This document shows, piece after piece, positions 17,580 to 26,405 of a DNA stretch of 64,000 nucleotides. Position 1 is the first letter of the stretch, and the number at the start of each line of letters is the position of its first letter. The notes under the pieces are model-generated. The model had not been told where the DNA came from. It made no database searches and saw nothing but the letters and a program-made list of their open reading frames with translations. Made by a program: the position numbers and the translations under genes. Origin of the DNA: Pseudoalteromonas umbrosa (lineage in GTDB: Bacteria > Pseudomonadota > Gammaproteobacteria > Enterobacterales > Alteromonadaceae); NCBI RefSeq assembly GCF_030125375.1, contig NZ_JASJUU010000006.1, positions 166,373-230,372 of the forward strand. The letters run 5' to 3'.

Positions 17580-18146
17580 TTAGTTAGGCAATGAAAAAAA
17601 TTCCAACATGAGCTTAAAGTGTCCTGAACCAAAGTATTCACTTGAAATGATTTTGCCATGGCCGCTTACACAGTCGCCTTCGAATGAATGCACAAGTTCC
17701 CCTTCCATAACAACTTGTCTGCTATTTTTTGCCCAGTAAATTCTAATGCCTTGTTTGGTCCCTCTAAATGTATCAAAGTAGTCATTGAACTCACGTTCTT
17801 TACCTTTCAGGGGGTTTAATTCAAAGTCTACATTTTCACTCAGATCTTGCTCATATGAGCTAAAGACCGCCAGTTGGAAAGTATCATTGATAATGGTATC
17901 AAAATCCCACCATGGTTTATCTGATGTCTTTAATTCTGGGCTCGCAGCTAATAGCGGCACTTCAAAATCTAAATTCTGAGTGATTTTTTGTGTTGATTTT
18001 TGCTGATTATAGATTCGCTCAATAATTGCGACCTCTTGTGGAGTGAGTTCTTGCTCTTGCGCATTTTCAAACTCCGTAATTGATTTTGCAATGAGGTGAT
18101 CTTCAAGCGACTCTAATACCTTGTCTGTGATCTTAACCTTATTCAT
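17580..18146 (-). CDS. unrecognised 188-residue protein coupled to a sigma-like factor
   Basis: I do not recognise this family. The protein is acidic and soluble-looking, with no signal peptide or membrane helix. It has a helical, Glu/Gln-rich N-terminal third (about 1-60). A more strand-like C-terminal part follows, with KPWWDFDTIINDTFQLAVFS near residue 80 and GIRIYWAKNSRQVVMEGELV near 135. It starts at ATG 18146 and overlaps the sigma-like gene stop by 4 bases (ATGA), so translation is probably coupled. It is last in the operon with the Lon/STAND protein and the sigma-like factor. By context it might be an anti-sigma factor, a protease substrate or an effector, but no motif proves any of these. 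Confidence 0.8.
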   Translation of the reverse strand: MNKVKITDKVLESLEDHLIAKSITEFENAQEQELTPQEVAIIERIYNQQKSTQKITQNLDFEVPLLAASPELKTSDKPWWDFDTIINDTFQLAVFSSYEQDLSENVDFELNPLKGKEREFNDYFDTFRGTKQGIRIYWAKNSRQVVMEGELVHSFEGDCVSGHGKIISSEYFGSGHFKLMLEFFSLPN

Positions 18147-18907
18147 ACCGATATCGTCTCATTAAATTTATTGCTGTGAGTGAGAAAGTATATGTCGAAG
18201 TCAACCTGCGGATTGCTTCCTATCTCTAGGCTCAAACCGGATTCTTCGACTCGTTTTGATAGTTTACTAACAAACCTTGAAATATAAGTGATAGCGGCAT
18301 TACCTTTGAAGCCATGGCGCTCTCCCAGTTGTTTCTGTGTAAGTGCATTTTGTCGAAAAGACAGTGAGAAAAAGTCATAAAATAATGCTTGTTTTTGTTT
18401 GTCTTCTTCTTGCGCGATCGTTTCCAATAAAAGGTTGATAAATAATCGAGCATTCTTGTCCATCTTTGTAATTTGGTCAGGTGAGGGTTGATCACTTGGC
18501 ATTAATTCATAAATATTACTACTTGACCCATCTGAGCAATTATTACTTTCGTATAAGTGAATAATTTGTACCGAGCGAGCCTCTTCAGGTGCTTTGGCCT
18601 GTTCCGAGGCTGACTTTTTTCGATACGTTACGTTACTCCCCATATCCAAATAGACGCTTTCAAAAGCACGATATGTATAAGCTTTTAAAACATGGTTAAA
18701 GTCACTTTGTGCATTGAGTTTTTGTGTGTTTTTTTCAGACTCTAAACTATGGTTAGACTCTTGCTTTGTCGCTTTTATCACTTTTAACAATGTCTCTTGA
18801 ACAAGTGCTTCGGTGTCAATTCTGTGATCAGTAATCGACTTTTTTCGAAGTAAAAACTTAATAAATTTATATGCTTCTTGTACGGCTTGTTTGTTATCAA
18901 ACCACAT
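18143..18907 (-). CDS. sigma-70-like (ECF-type) transcription factor
   Basis: A 254-residue protein with two parts recognisable as sigma-factor regions. Region 2 is near the N-terminus: IDTEALVQETLLKVIKA, like the DxEDLVQETFL of ECF sigmas, then AYTYRAFESVYLDMGSNVTYRKK. Region 4 is in the C-terminal half: FFSLSFRQNALTQKQLGERHG followed by AAITYISRFVSKLSKRV. An acidic, Ser-rich linker joins them and a 30-residue tail follows. The start is set at ATG 18907 because AAGGGGG lies 5 bases before it; an upstream ATG (18946) has no such site. It follows the Lon/STAND gene on the same strand (about 140-base gap) and overlaps the 188-residue gene. Sequence is divergent from standard sigma factors, so activity with core polymerase needs proof. 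Confidence 0.78.
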   Translation of the reverse strand: MWFDNKQAVQEAYKFIKFLLRKKSITDHRIDTEALVQETLLKVIKATKQESNHSLESEKNTQKLNAQSDFNHVLKAYTYRAFESVYLDMGSNVTYRKKSASEQAKAPEEARSVQIIHLYESNNCSDGSSSNIYELMPSDQPSPDQITKMDKNARLFINLLLETIAQEEDKQKQALFYDFFSLSFRQNALTQKQLGERHGFKGNAAITYISRFVSKLSKRVEESGLSLEIGSNPQVDFDIYFLTHSNKFNETISV

Positions 18908-19048
18908 CCATACCCCCTTTGATTGTTGCTGTATCCTTTCTATCATTCGATTCTTTAACTTTATTAGGAATAGCGTGAAAACAGATTGCGATATAACAAC
19001 TTTTCTATAAGTTTCAGCATATTGAATTTGTATTCCTAACTAATGTTA

Positions 19049-22000
19049 TCAAGGATTGTTGCCATTTTGGTTACATTGCAATAATTCTAGATAGTGTTCA
19101 AACTTATTTTTTGCTTTTTGCCATTGGATGCTAGTATGAGACTGCAGGAATTCTTCCGAAAGAGTCTTCCCAGCCTCAAAGTAATTGCATGCATTTTCAG
19201 TTTCACCAATTTCTGAAGCGATATAGCCTAGGTTAAAGAGCTTTTTCCTGTAGCTGACTTGATAACCCAGATTACTCGGGGTCACTTGTGTTAGGTACAG
19301 GGCATATTCTTTCGCTTGCTCAAGGTGACTCTGTGCAGATTTTTTCTCGCCGTGGTTGTATAAATGAATGGCAATTTTTGAGTGCGCGCCCTGAAGCAAA
19401 CTAATAAAGTCCAGATTCTTATTATCTTGGTTATATAACCTTTTAGCTGCTTTTAGCGCTTTTTCGTAATATTGTGCGCTTTGTTCTATTTGGTTGGTTT
19501 GCTTTAAATAGTCACCATAGGCCATATATAATTCGATGCTATGGCCCTGCCAGTCTATGTTGTCCTCATTTAATACTCGTAATTTTCTGGCTATATCTAG
19601 CCCTTCAAGAAAATAGGTTTGGGCTTCGACTAGGTATCCTTGCTTTAACTGGTTAGTACCTAATCTACTCGCTAAGAGTAACTGAGCGACTTGTACATAG
19701 ATGTTGTCAGGATCTTTAATTAAGTACAGTTTGACTAGCTCATTGGCGTGGTTGTAGTACTTGTCAGTTTCTGCTCTGTTGCTACTGTTTTCTGCTAAGT
19801 TAATATAAACTCTTAATAAGTTGTATTGAGAATTGAGGTGATTTGGATCTGTAGATAGCTGTTTTTCTAGAGCGGTTTTTGCTCTCAATAAATAGTCGCT
19901 TGCTTGTTGTTCAGAGGAAGTTGTCTTGGCTAAATTTCTATATGTATTTACTCTTAATATGTTATAGGCCTGCTCTAGATTTTCTGTTGGTACCTGAGTA
20001 TCAAGTAGGTGTAACGTTTCTGTGTACTTTTCAGTTGCAAGGTTTATGTCGCCAGCCCATAGTGCCATGAATGCGATCTGGGATATTATCCTTGCTTTAG
20101 TTAGTATTAATTCTGCATCGTGTGGCAATTGTTGAACTTGTATCAGTGCTTGCTCTAAGTAGGTTTCAGCTTCCTCATTTCTACCTTGTTTTATCAATAA
20201 TGCACCGAATTCATAATTGAAAGAAACGGCAAGTTGTAGCTCTTTTGGGTTATTACTATTAATATTTTTAATTTTGCTATCTAACGTTGCCAGGATTTCC
20301 TGTATTTCTCCTATGTGGGTAGAATCATCTTGGCGTAAAATTTTTACTTTAATAAGCAATAACCTTAACTTATCAATGTCATCTAATGGTATATCGTCGA
20401 CACTAGAAACTAGCTTCGTAATATGACCATTCAGATATTTGCGCTGAAACGTTGGTAAATATTGAGCCAGTATAGGTTCAATTGCATCTATATTGAGTAA
20501 CACATTGTCTTTAAGGTGGGATAGCGCTTGTGCTGTTTTTGCTTGTTCTGATACCACCTGTTGTTTTTGATAATATGCAAAAGAAGCAGCACTTAAAGCA
20601 CAGACAAACAGTATACTTGTTGTAAAAATACGCCTTTTTTGGGCTTTATTTTTGTGTTCTAGTACGGTTTGATAAAAGCTTTGTGATGCAAGAATATAAT
20701 TTTTAATAGACTGCAGGCTAATTGTGCCAGGCTGACTTAGATATTTGATACCATCATGTAACTCATGCTTGCCAAGCGTGAAGTTGTTTTGCTCTTCTGG
20801 TTGTGATGCAAAATTTTTCCACTGTTTATATTTTGCCTCTATTCCATGCAGCCATTGGAGGTACTCCTTTCTGGCACTTAACCAAATATAAAAGCGAGGC
20901 CAAATTTGTTGGTCGAGGGAACGCTCTTCGGCAATCGTGATTAAACAGTCATGGGTTAATTTTACATAAGGTGGTAGCTTATGGACTTGATGACGAATAA
21001 CGAGTTGCTTTTCGATGAGTGCATTGACTAGCTCGAGTAGCTGAGGGTTTTCTTGTTCAAGCGCGATAAAATCGACATGCTTTGAATAACAAGCACCATT
21101 GATATTTACGCCAATAAATAGCTCAAAGAATTGCTCTGTAAGTGGTTCAAATTGACCGAGAATATATTCAGCCTGTCTATAGATAACGCCCGTTAGTTTA
21201 TTAAGTTGATTGTATTGAGAGAAAGTGAGCACTTTAGGTTGATCGCTATCAATCGCCAGTGCATGCATTTGTGCAAGTAGATACTCTACAGCGGGTAGGG
21301 CATGAGACAACTTTAGCGCTTCGGTTTGAATTGTTTGCGCGAGTCCTTCTTCAAGTTTTATTCCCAATGCCGTGGCTTGATTATTAATAATTTTAAGCCA
21401 GTCATCAGCAGTTAGGCTGTGAGGGACATAGAAATCCCTCCCCACCATATCAGTATTGTGTAAGTACTCACTTCTAATGCTTACAATGATTCTTAATGGC
21501 GTATGTTCGGATAGTATAGCAAGGCTGGGTAGTAAGCTATTCTGTGGCTCTATCTCAAAAATCTCTTCAAACTGGTCAATATACCAAATGTAAGTTTTTT
21601 TATGTGCACTAAGGTGGAGTGCCAATTCATCTAAGTATGTTGTGTTTAAATTGAGTAATTCGTTGATGAATTGATCTAGACCGACAGACATGGTTTTTAA
21701 AACCGACTCAAACCCTGCATCGTTAGAGCATATGTAGTGCTTTAATAAAGCTGCACTATTGTCAAAATCTTTAGGTAACCCAATTTGCCAATGGACATTT
21801 TCTTCTTGTTGATTGATTGCGGGTAATAACCCTGCTTTTATTAAACTTGATTTACCACTACCAGAAACACCGTGCACTTTGATGAGTGATGGTTTTTCAT
21901 TAAATAGTGCAAATAATTCTGAAGTGAGCTTGTCACGGCCAAAAAAGTAATAAGCATCGTGTGGCTCAAAGCTTCTTAAGCCTTTAAACGTTAATGAACC

Positions 22001-22624
22001 TGATTGCTGTGCACCATCATAGTCGTCACCAAGAAGTAGTTGAAGGGCTTCGTTTATATGCTCAACAGGTGAAAGCTTTCCACCTAGTAATTCTACTTCG
22101 CGAGCCAAGGCTTCATTGATTTCATCAGTATTGGCACGCGGGTAAAAAATGACAAATGGGCCGTTATGCCTGTGTGTCATCGCATAAAGCGCACCTTCTA
22201 CTTTATTGTTAATGTGACCGATGCCATGCACGTTACCACTGGGTGAAACTTCACCTGTTGCAAAACAAGTACCAGAGATATTTGCTGGTTTTTTTATATG
22301 GGAACGATATGCCAGCGCACAGCTCAACGCATACCCTAACCCAACACTTGTGCTATCTTCTTGTAAGTTAACGGTTTCCTGATTGCTGGTAACCAAATCT
22401 AGTTCGATAAAAAACTGATTTTGTTGTCTGTCTAATGGGTTTAAAGACATGAAAGCAGCTTCTGCCGCCATTTCAAAATAGTTGCGCTGCTCTTTGAACT
22501 TATAACCGAGTGCAAGTATTAAATCATTGGCAAATTTAACTTTTACTTTTTGGCTATCTTTTGGCTTTATAAATCTGAACTGGGGGCTATATGTATAGCG
22601 CTTATCAGATAGAAGAATGTGCAT
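19049..22624 (-). CDS. Lon-protease/STAND-ATPase/TPR transmembrane protein
   Basis: A 1191-residue multidomain protein. Residues about 65-200 form a Lon-type (S16) protease fold: the DSTSVG motif gives candidate catalytic Ser93, then ATGEVSPSGNVHGIGHINNK gives candidate Lys141, matching the Ser679/Lys722 dyad of E. coli Lon. There is no Lon AAA+ module. A novel-STAND-type NTPase follows instead, with FFGRDK near 227, Walker A GVSGSGKSS (252-260), Walker B YIWYIDQFEE (345-354), Arg384 in VSIRSEY and a winged-helix-like VKLTHDCLI (554-562). A single membrane helix lies at about 666-685 after a basic KNKAQKRR stretch. About 500 residues of TPR-like helical repeats complete the chain. The positive-inside rule would place protease and ATPase in the cytoplasm and the repeats outside. 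It is first gene of an operon with a sigma-like factor. Confidence 0.87.
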   Translation of the reverse strand: MHILLSDKRYTYSPQFRFIKPKDSQKVKVKFANDLILALGYKFKEQRNYFEMAAEAAFMSLNPLDRQQNQFFIELDLVTSNQETVNLQEDSTSVGLGYALSCALAYRSHIKKPANISGTCFATGEVSPSGNVHGIGHINNKVEGALYAMTHRHNGPFVIFYPRANTDEINEALAREVELLGGKLSPVEHINEALQLLLGDDYDGAQQSGSLTFKGLRSFEPHDAYYFFGRDKLTSELFALFNEKPSLIKVHGVSGSGKSSLIKAGLLPAINQQEENVHWQIGLPKDFDNSAALLKHYICSNDAGFESVLKTMSVGLDQFINELLNLNTTYLDELALHLSAHKKTYIWYIDQFEEIFEIEPQNSLLPSLAILSEHTPLRIIVSIRSEYLHNTDMVGRDFYVPHSLTADDWLKIINNQATALGIKLEEGLAQTIQTEALKLSHALPAVEYLLAQMHALAIDSDQPKVLTFSQYNQLNKLTGVIYRQAEYILGQFEPLTEQFFELFIGVNINGACYSKHVDFIALEQENPQLLELVNALIEKQLVIRHQVHKLPPYVKLTHDCLITIAEERSLDQQIWPRFYIWLSARKEYLQWLHGIEAKYKQWKNFASQPEEQNNFTLGKHELHDGIKYLSQPGTISLQSIKNYILASQSFYQTVLEHKNKAQKRRIFTTSILFVCALSAASFAYYQKQQVVSEQAKTAQALSHLKDNVLLNIDAIEPILAQYLPTFQRKYLNGHITKLVSSVDDIPLDDIDKLRLLLIKVKILRQDDSTHIGEIQEILATLDSKIKNINSNNPKELQLAVSFNYEFGALLIKQGRNEEAETYLEQALIQVQQLPHDAELILTKARIISQIAFMALWAGDINLATEKYTETLHLLDTQVPTENLEQAYNILRVNTYRNLAKTTSSEQQASDYLLRAKTALEKQLSTDPNHLNSQYNLLRVYINLAENSSNRAETDKYYNHANELVKLYLIKDPDNIYVQVAQLLLASRLGTNQLKQGYLVEAQTYFLEGLDIARKLRVLNEDNIDWQGHSIELYMAYGDYLKQTNQIEQSAQYYEKALKAAKRLYNQDNKNLDFISLLQGAHSKIAIHLYNHGEKKSAQSHLEQAKEYALYLTQVTPSNLGYQVSYRKKLFNLGYIASEIGETENACNYFEAGKTLSEEFLQSHTSIQWQKAKNKFEHYLELLQCNQNGNNP

Positions 22625-23352
22625 TATTTTTTGCTCTTTTTAGTAAATCGTTTGTCGCACGACCATTACTGTTCTTAGTTATTTCTTTTTAACCCATTGC
22701 GTTTTGTATGTACATAAGAGTCAAGTTTTGTACATCAATATCTTATTAAAACGCCCAATTTGCATAAAAAATAACAAATGCGATAAAAAAACCAATACAC
22801 CAGAAAAAGGTACTGGTCTAATGAATATTATTCATATTTATGAAATTTTTTAGCTTACCTTTCTCGACATTTTCGAAAAAGTCAATATCCTATCTATTAT
22901 GCTAAGTTGCTTACTATGAATATTTTAATAAATCCACATATTTTTTGTTTTTCATGGTCTGATTTGTTATTTTTTAACCAAATTGGCGTTTTTTACAATT
23001 GAAAACCTGTTTTTTATTTAAGATTGGGGTCTCGAATTGTGTAGGAAAGAAGCGCTGATAGGAATAAATTGTAGTTGTCTTGCGTGCAGCTTATCCATTT
23101 TTGTGAAGAGTCTTAAATAGCTATATCTCGAATTTAACAATTATCTTAAAGGGCAAGTGTAATAAACTCGCTCTGAAGTGAATAGATGACTTTGCTTCAC
23201 TCGACGTAAGTGAAAATGGCTGTACGCGAGAGGAATATGGTTTATGAAGGAAGTACTCGCACTGTAAGAATTTAATTATTAAGTTCAGCAAAAAACAGAG
23301 GTTTAAGGATAAATAAAATAAAAATATAAACATAGCTTTGCTAGGAGTTAGT
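22625..23352. other. long AT-rich non-coding divergent region
   Basis: About 728 bases between the divergent Lon/STAND gene and the subtilase gene. It is very AT-rich with long A and T runs. I see no convincing gene; a 70-codon reading frame at 23121-23333 on the minus strand has no ribosome site. It must contain promoters for both neighbours, but none stands out. It is unusually long for this gene-dense chromosome. Confidence 0.6.
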
Positions 23353-25227
23353 ATGGATTTTTTTAAAAGAAGTGCAGTTTTTTTAAGTGTATTTGGAAGT
23401 TTGAGTTTCAGCGCTATGGCGCAAAATCAAAACCAGGACAATGCTTACTTAGTGCAATTCAAAAATGGACAACTATCTCAAGAAATACTGAGCGGGTTAA
23501 AGGTAATTGGGCAAAGTGGTGATAAAGTGATTGCGAAGGGATCATTGTCAGCTCAACAGGTAAGTGAGTTAAGTCACCTTGATGGCGTGATATTTGAGGC
23601 TGATTATGGTCTTTCTTTAAGCAGCAATTCACTAGATTATTTTAATGCTACAACTAATAACATGGCTTCGCTAGCACATAGTGAACTAGAGCCGTATTGG
23701 TTGAGAGCAACATCAATTAGCAAACTTCCCACAGCAACAAATGATATCTCAGTGTGTATTATTGATTCTGGTGTGGATAGCAACCATCCCGATTTACCTG
23801 TCAATATTCATGGTTATCATAGTGTTTACGCTGGGTTCTGGGATCAGGATGCACTTAGTCATGGCACGCATATGGCTGGCATTATTGCAGCTCAGAGCAA
23901 TGGCATTGGGGTGAAAGGAGCGCTCAGCGACGGCGTAGCAAGTCTTCAAGTGCATAAGCTAATTAAAACAGCTAATGGTAAAAACTCCGCAATTTGGGGA
24001 GGCAATTTAATAGAGGCAATTGAAGTATGCGCCAATTCAGGTGCTAAGGTGATAAATATGTCGCTTAGTGGAGAGCAGTTCTCTCCAATGACAATGTCTG
24101 TTATCGATAGGTTAGCTTATGACAGAGGCCTTATTTTTGTTGCTGCCGCTGGTAATCATGGAACAACTGAGAAAAAGCAGCAGGGCAGGCATAACGATGC
24201 GTTACATTACCCAGCATCGTATCACAATGTTTTATCTGTAGGTGCTTTGGAAACAGATGGTACAATAGCCGCTTTCTCGCCAACTAACCAGCATATCGAT
24301 TTTGTTGCACCTGGTAGTAAAATCATTTCTACAGCAAACCGCAGTCACTATGCAGTTCAGGAAGTTGTGATTCAGCACAGTGGTTCAGTATCAGACTCTG
24401 TTCATTACACACAAATAGACATTGGGGTAAGTAGTCGTTCAATGCAAGCCGTATTGCCTGAGCAATGTGTCTATACATTATCCGCTGATGATGTGCATCA
24501 ACAAATGACACAGCGTACACTCTCCTATGAAGCTCGTCAGGCTTTAAGTCTTGCACAGTCGAGTTGTGTCGCTGCAGGGGGACAGGCACTAATTATCAAT
24601 TACCCACAACACCCAGATGGTCGATTAAAAGGAATTGACTATTACACTGAATTCCCTACTTTACTTGTGCATCAATGGCCAATGATCAGTGATAGTTCAA
24701 ATATGTCTATAGCTATTAGCAGTTATCACAGTGATTATGTCGTTGGTGCTGGTACTTCTCAAGCAACAGCGATTATATCCGGGGGGATTGCTAGGCTTTG
24801 GTCACAAAACCCCACATGGAGTAGATCACAAATTATTGATGCACTAAAAGCGACTAGTCATGATTTAGGGCTTTCTGGTAAAGACAGTGTATATGGTCAT
24901 GGCCTACCAAACTTTGCACAAGCACTTACTTACCTGCAATCAGGAAAAACGCCGGCATGTCCACAAAGTTGGTATCATAATAAGCCTTACAATGGCGGTG
25001 AGCTCGTGACTTATCAAGGAAAAGTCTATAGTGCTTATTATTGGAATAAAGGAGTAAGTCCTTCCCAAGAGCCTAATATGTGGCAAGAGCAGGGCCAGTG
25101 TGACGAGAGTAATCAGAGCCAATCAACGCCTTCAGATGGTGGGTATAGTATTCTTGATTTCTCAGGTTTAGAAGATGAAAATACGGCATATGATTGTAAG
25201 GGGCTAACTCTACGGTGTGGTAGCTAA
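23353..25227 (+). CDS. secreted subtilisin-like serine protease with chitin-binding-type module
   Basis: A 624-residue secreted S8 protease. In order it has a signal peptide (1-23), a short propeptide-like segment (about 30-88) and the catalytic domain. The triad is Asp138 (IIDSGVD), His170 (HGTHMAG) and Ser469 (GAGTSQA), with oxyanion Asn268 (AAAGN). An insertion at about 335-445 before the Ser resembles a protease-associated domain. A carbohydrate-binding family 5/12-like module (about 530-585, aromatic-rich, CPQSWYHNKPYNGGE) follows, then an acidic tail with a Cys pair (DCKGLTLRC). ATG 23353 is chosen because AGGAG is 6 bases upstream; a TTG at 23338 is less likely. It probably degrades extracellular protein, perhaps on chitinous surfaces (inference). 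Confidence 0.93.
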   Translation: MDFFKRSAVFLSVFGSLSFSAMAQNQNQDNAYLVQFKNGQLSQEILSGLKVIGQSGDKVIAKGSLSAQQVSELSHLDGVIFEADYGLSLSSNSLDYFNATTNNMASLAHSELEPYWLRATSISKLPTATNDISVCIIDSGVDSNHPDLPVNIHGYHSVYAGFWDQDALSHGTHMAGIIAAQSNGIGVKGALSDGVASLQVHKLIKTANGKNSAIWGGNLIEAIEVCANSGAKVINMSLSGEQFSPMTMSVIDRLAYDRGLIFVAAAGNHGTTEKKQQGRHNDALHYPASYHNVLSVGALETDGTIAAFSPTNQHIDFVAPGSKIISTANRSHYAVQEVVIQHSGSVSDSVHYTQIDIGVSSRSMQAVLPEQCVYTLSADDVHQQMTQRTLSYEARQALSLAQSSCVAAGGQALIINYPQHPDGRLKGIDYYTEFPTLLVHQWPMISDSSNMSIAISSYHSDYVVGAGTSQATAIISGGIARLWSQNPTWSRSQIIDALKATSHDLGLSGKDSVYGHGLPNFAQALTYLQSGKTPACPQSWYHNKPYNGGELVTYQGKVYSAYYWNKGVSPSQEPNMWQEQGQCDESNQSQSTPSDGGYSILDFSGLEDENTAYDCKGLTLRCGS

Positions 25228-25237
25228 CACGTTTTGA

Positions 25238-25259
25238 TCAAGGCGCTGTGGCGCCTTGA
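25238..25259 (+). terminator. hairpin after the subtilase gene
   Basis: Perfect 9-base GC-rich arms TCAAGGCGC and GCGCCTTGA with a TGTG loop, 11 bases after the stop and before the convergent lipoprotein gene. The U-tract is poor. Confidence 0.65.
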
Positions 25260-25282
25260 CTGATTATGATGGTATTTGTTTA

Positions 25283-26356
25283 TTAGGAATTAACTTCCAG
25301 TAGCCATACGTAAACGACAGGAAACCCTTCTTTATAGTTTATTTGTAAATCTAACAATTGGCCACTGACGGTTTGTTGTATATCAAAATGCGCTGTGCTT
25401 ATAAAATACCTGCCATCTTTATTAAGTAATGTACTGCTGGCTGATATTGTCATTCCTTTGTTTTTTGCTAATTCAACTAATGCATCTCGGATAGCATATT
25501 TGATGGCGCTGCTTATTAAATTATCAGGTGCGATAGTGCCATCTTCGCCGAAATTACCCATTACGATACTTCTACCCTGATACTGCTGTAAACCTCGCCA
25601 AGCTTGCTGTGAAACTTGAGGGGCATAAGATAAGTGGGTTTGATAGGCAGCAAAAACAGTTGAGCCATAATTGCAGCTTTGGGTCAAAAGTAAAGAGTTC
25701 TGATATTTTTTGCTTAAAACTTCGCCATCTCGGGAGAAGTGAGAACTATGTTGCTGTTTTGAATATGATTCGGCATAGCGCTCTTGCATGTTGACGCTCG
25801 CTTGGGCGAGGTAACCAGCTAGTGCTTTTGCATTCTCAGCAGTCATCGGAAGTTGTTGATGGGCAGAGGCTGTATAATAACTTGCTCCGATGACATGGTT
25901 ATTCTCCCCGCTACATAGCCATTTAGGTTCACATAAGCTGAAGTTACATGTGACTGCGTTACACCTACTGCTCTCAATAATTGGCTGAGTGCTGACATAT
26001 GTATACAGGGTATCCGAGGTAATGTATGGTTCTGAGAAGTATAAGGTTTGACCGTTTTTAAGCGTTAAGCTGTTTTGCTCTGCAGGCAGTTGTTCAATAT
26101 CTTCATTGGCATTAGGGAGTCCATAGTATCGTGTAAACTGTGATACTGCTCTTTGTCTGCTGGCTAAAATGGAGCCATCTTTGGTTGCGCTGAATGGCGC
26201 AGCTGTACCAATAAAGCCGATTTGTTGTGATGACACCGGCTTTTGTAGCCAACACGGAACTTGAACAGAGGGAGGCGTACTATTTGTTTTTGTAGTTTGG
26301 CAGGCAGCGAGTGCCAAGGCACCAATACCGACCCAAAACCGAGAATAACATAACAT
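25283..26356 (-). CDS. outer-membrane-type lipoprotein, LPP20-like
   Basis: A 357-residue lipoprotein. The signal peptide ends in lipobox LAAC with Cys19. The opening IGFIGTAAP with ILASRQRAVSQFTRYYG and the later AIRDALVELAKNKGM faintly recall LPP20-type lipoproteins. Several cysteines around 135-155 (RCNAVTCNFSLCEPKWLC) could form disulfides in the periplasm. There is no Asp at +2, so outer-membrane sorting is expected. It lies 49 bases downstream of the histidine kinase gene on the same strand and may be the last gene of the efflux/two-component operon, or an unrelated gene. ATG 26356 has AAGGGA upstream. Function is unknown. Confidence 0.82.
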   Translation of the reverse strand: MLCYSRFWVGIGALALAACQTTKTNSTPPSVQVPCWLQKPVSSQQIGFIGTAAPFSATKDGSILASRQRAVSQFTRYYGLPNANEDIEQLPAEQNSLTLKNGQTLYFSEPYITSDTLYTYVSTQPIIESSRCNAVTCNFSLCEPKWLCSGENNHVIGASYYTASAHQQLPMTAENAKALAGYLAQASVNMQERYAESYSKQQHSSHFSRDGEVLSKKYQNSLLLTQSCNYGSTVFAAYQTHLSYAPQVSQQAWRGLQQYQGRSIVMGNFGEDGTIAPDNLISSAIKYAIRDALVELAKNKGMTISASSTLLNKDGRYFISTAHFDIQQTVSGQLLDLQINYKEGFPVVYVWLLEVNS

Positions 26357-26405
26357 GATAAAATCCCTTGTATAGGCTAGTTTATTATACTGTGTCGCTT
26401 GCTCC

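Noticed and set aside
16554..22624. A prophage or integrative island next to the tRNA cluster
   Set aside because: tRNA genes are classic insertion sites and the Lon/STAND operon is adjacent. However, I found no integrase, no second tRNA-end repeat and no phage structural genes in the window.
23121..23333. A 70-residue hydrophobic reading frame on the minus strand
   Set aside because: No ribosome site, AT-driven hydrophobic composition and no conserved feature; likely a chance frame in non-coding DNA.
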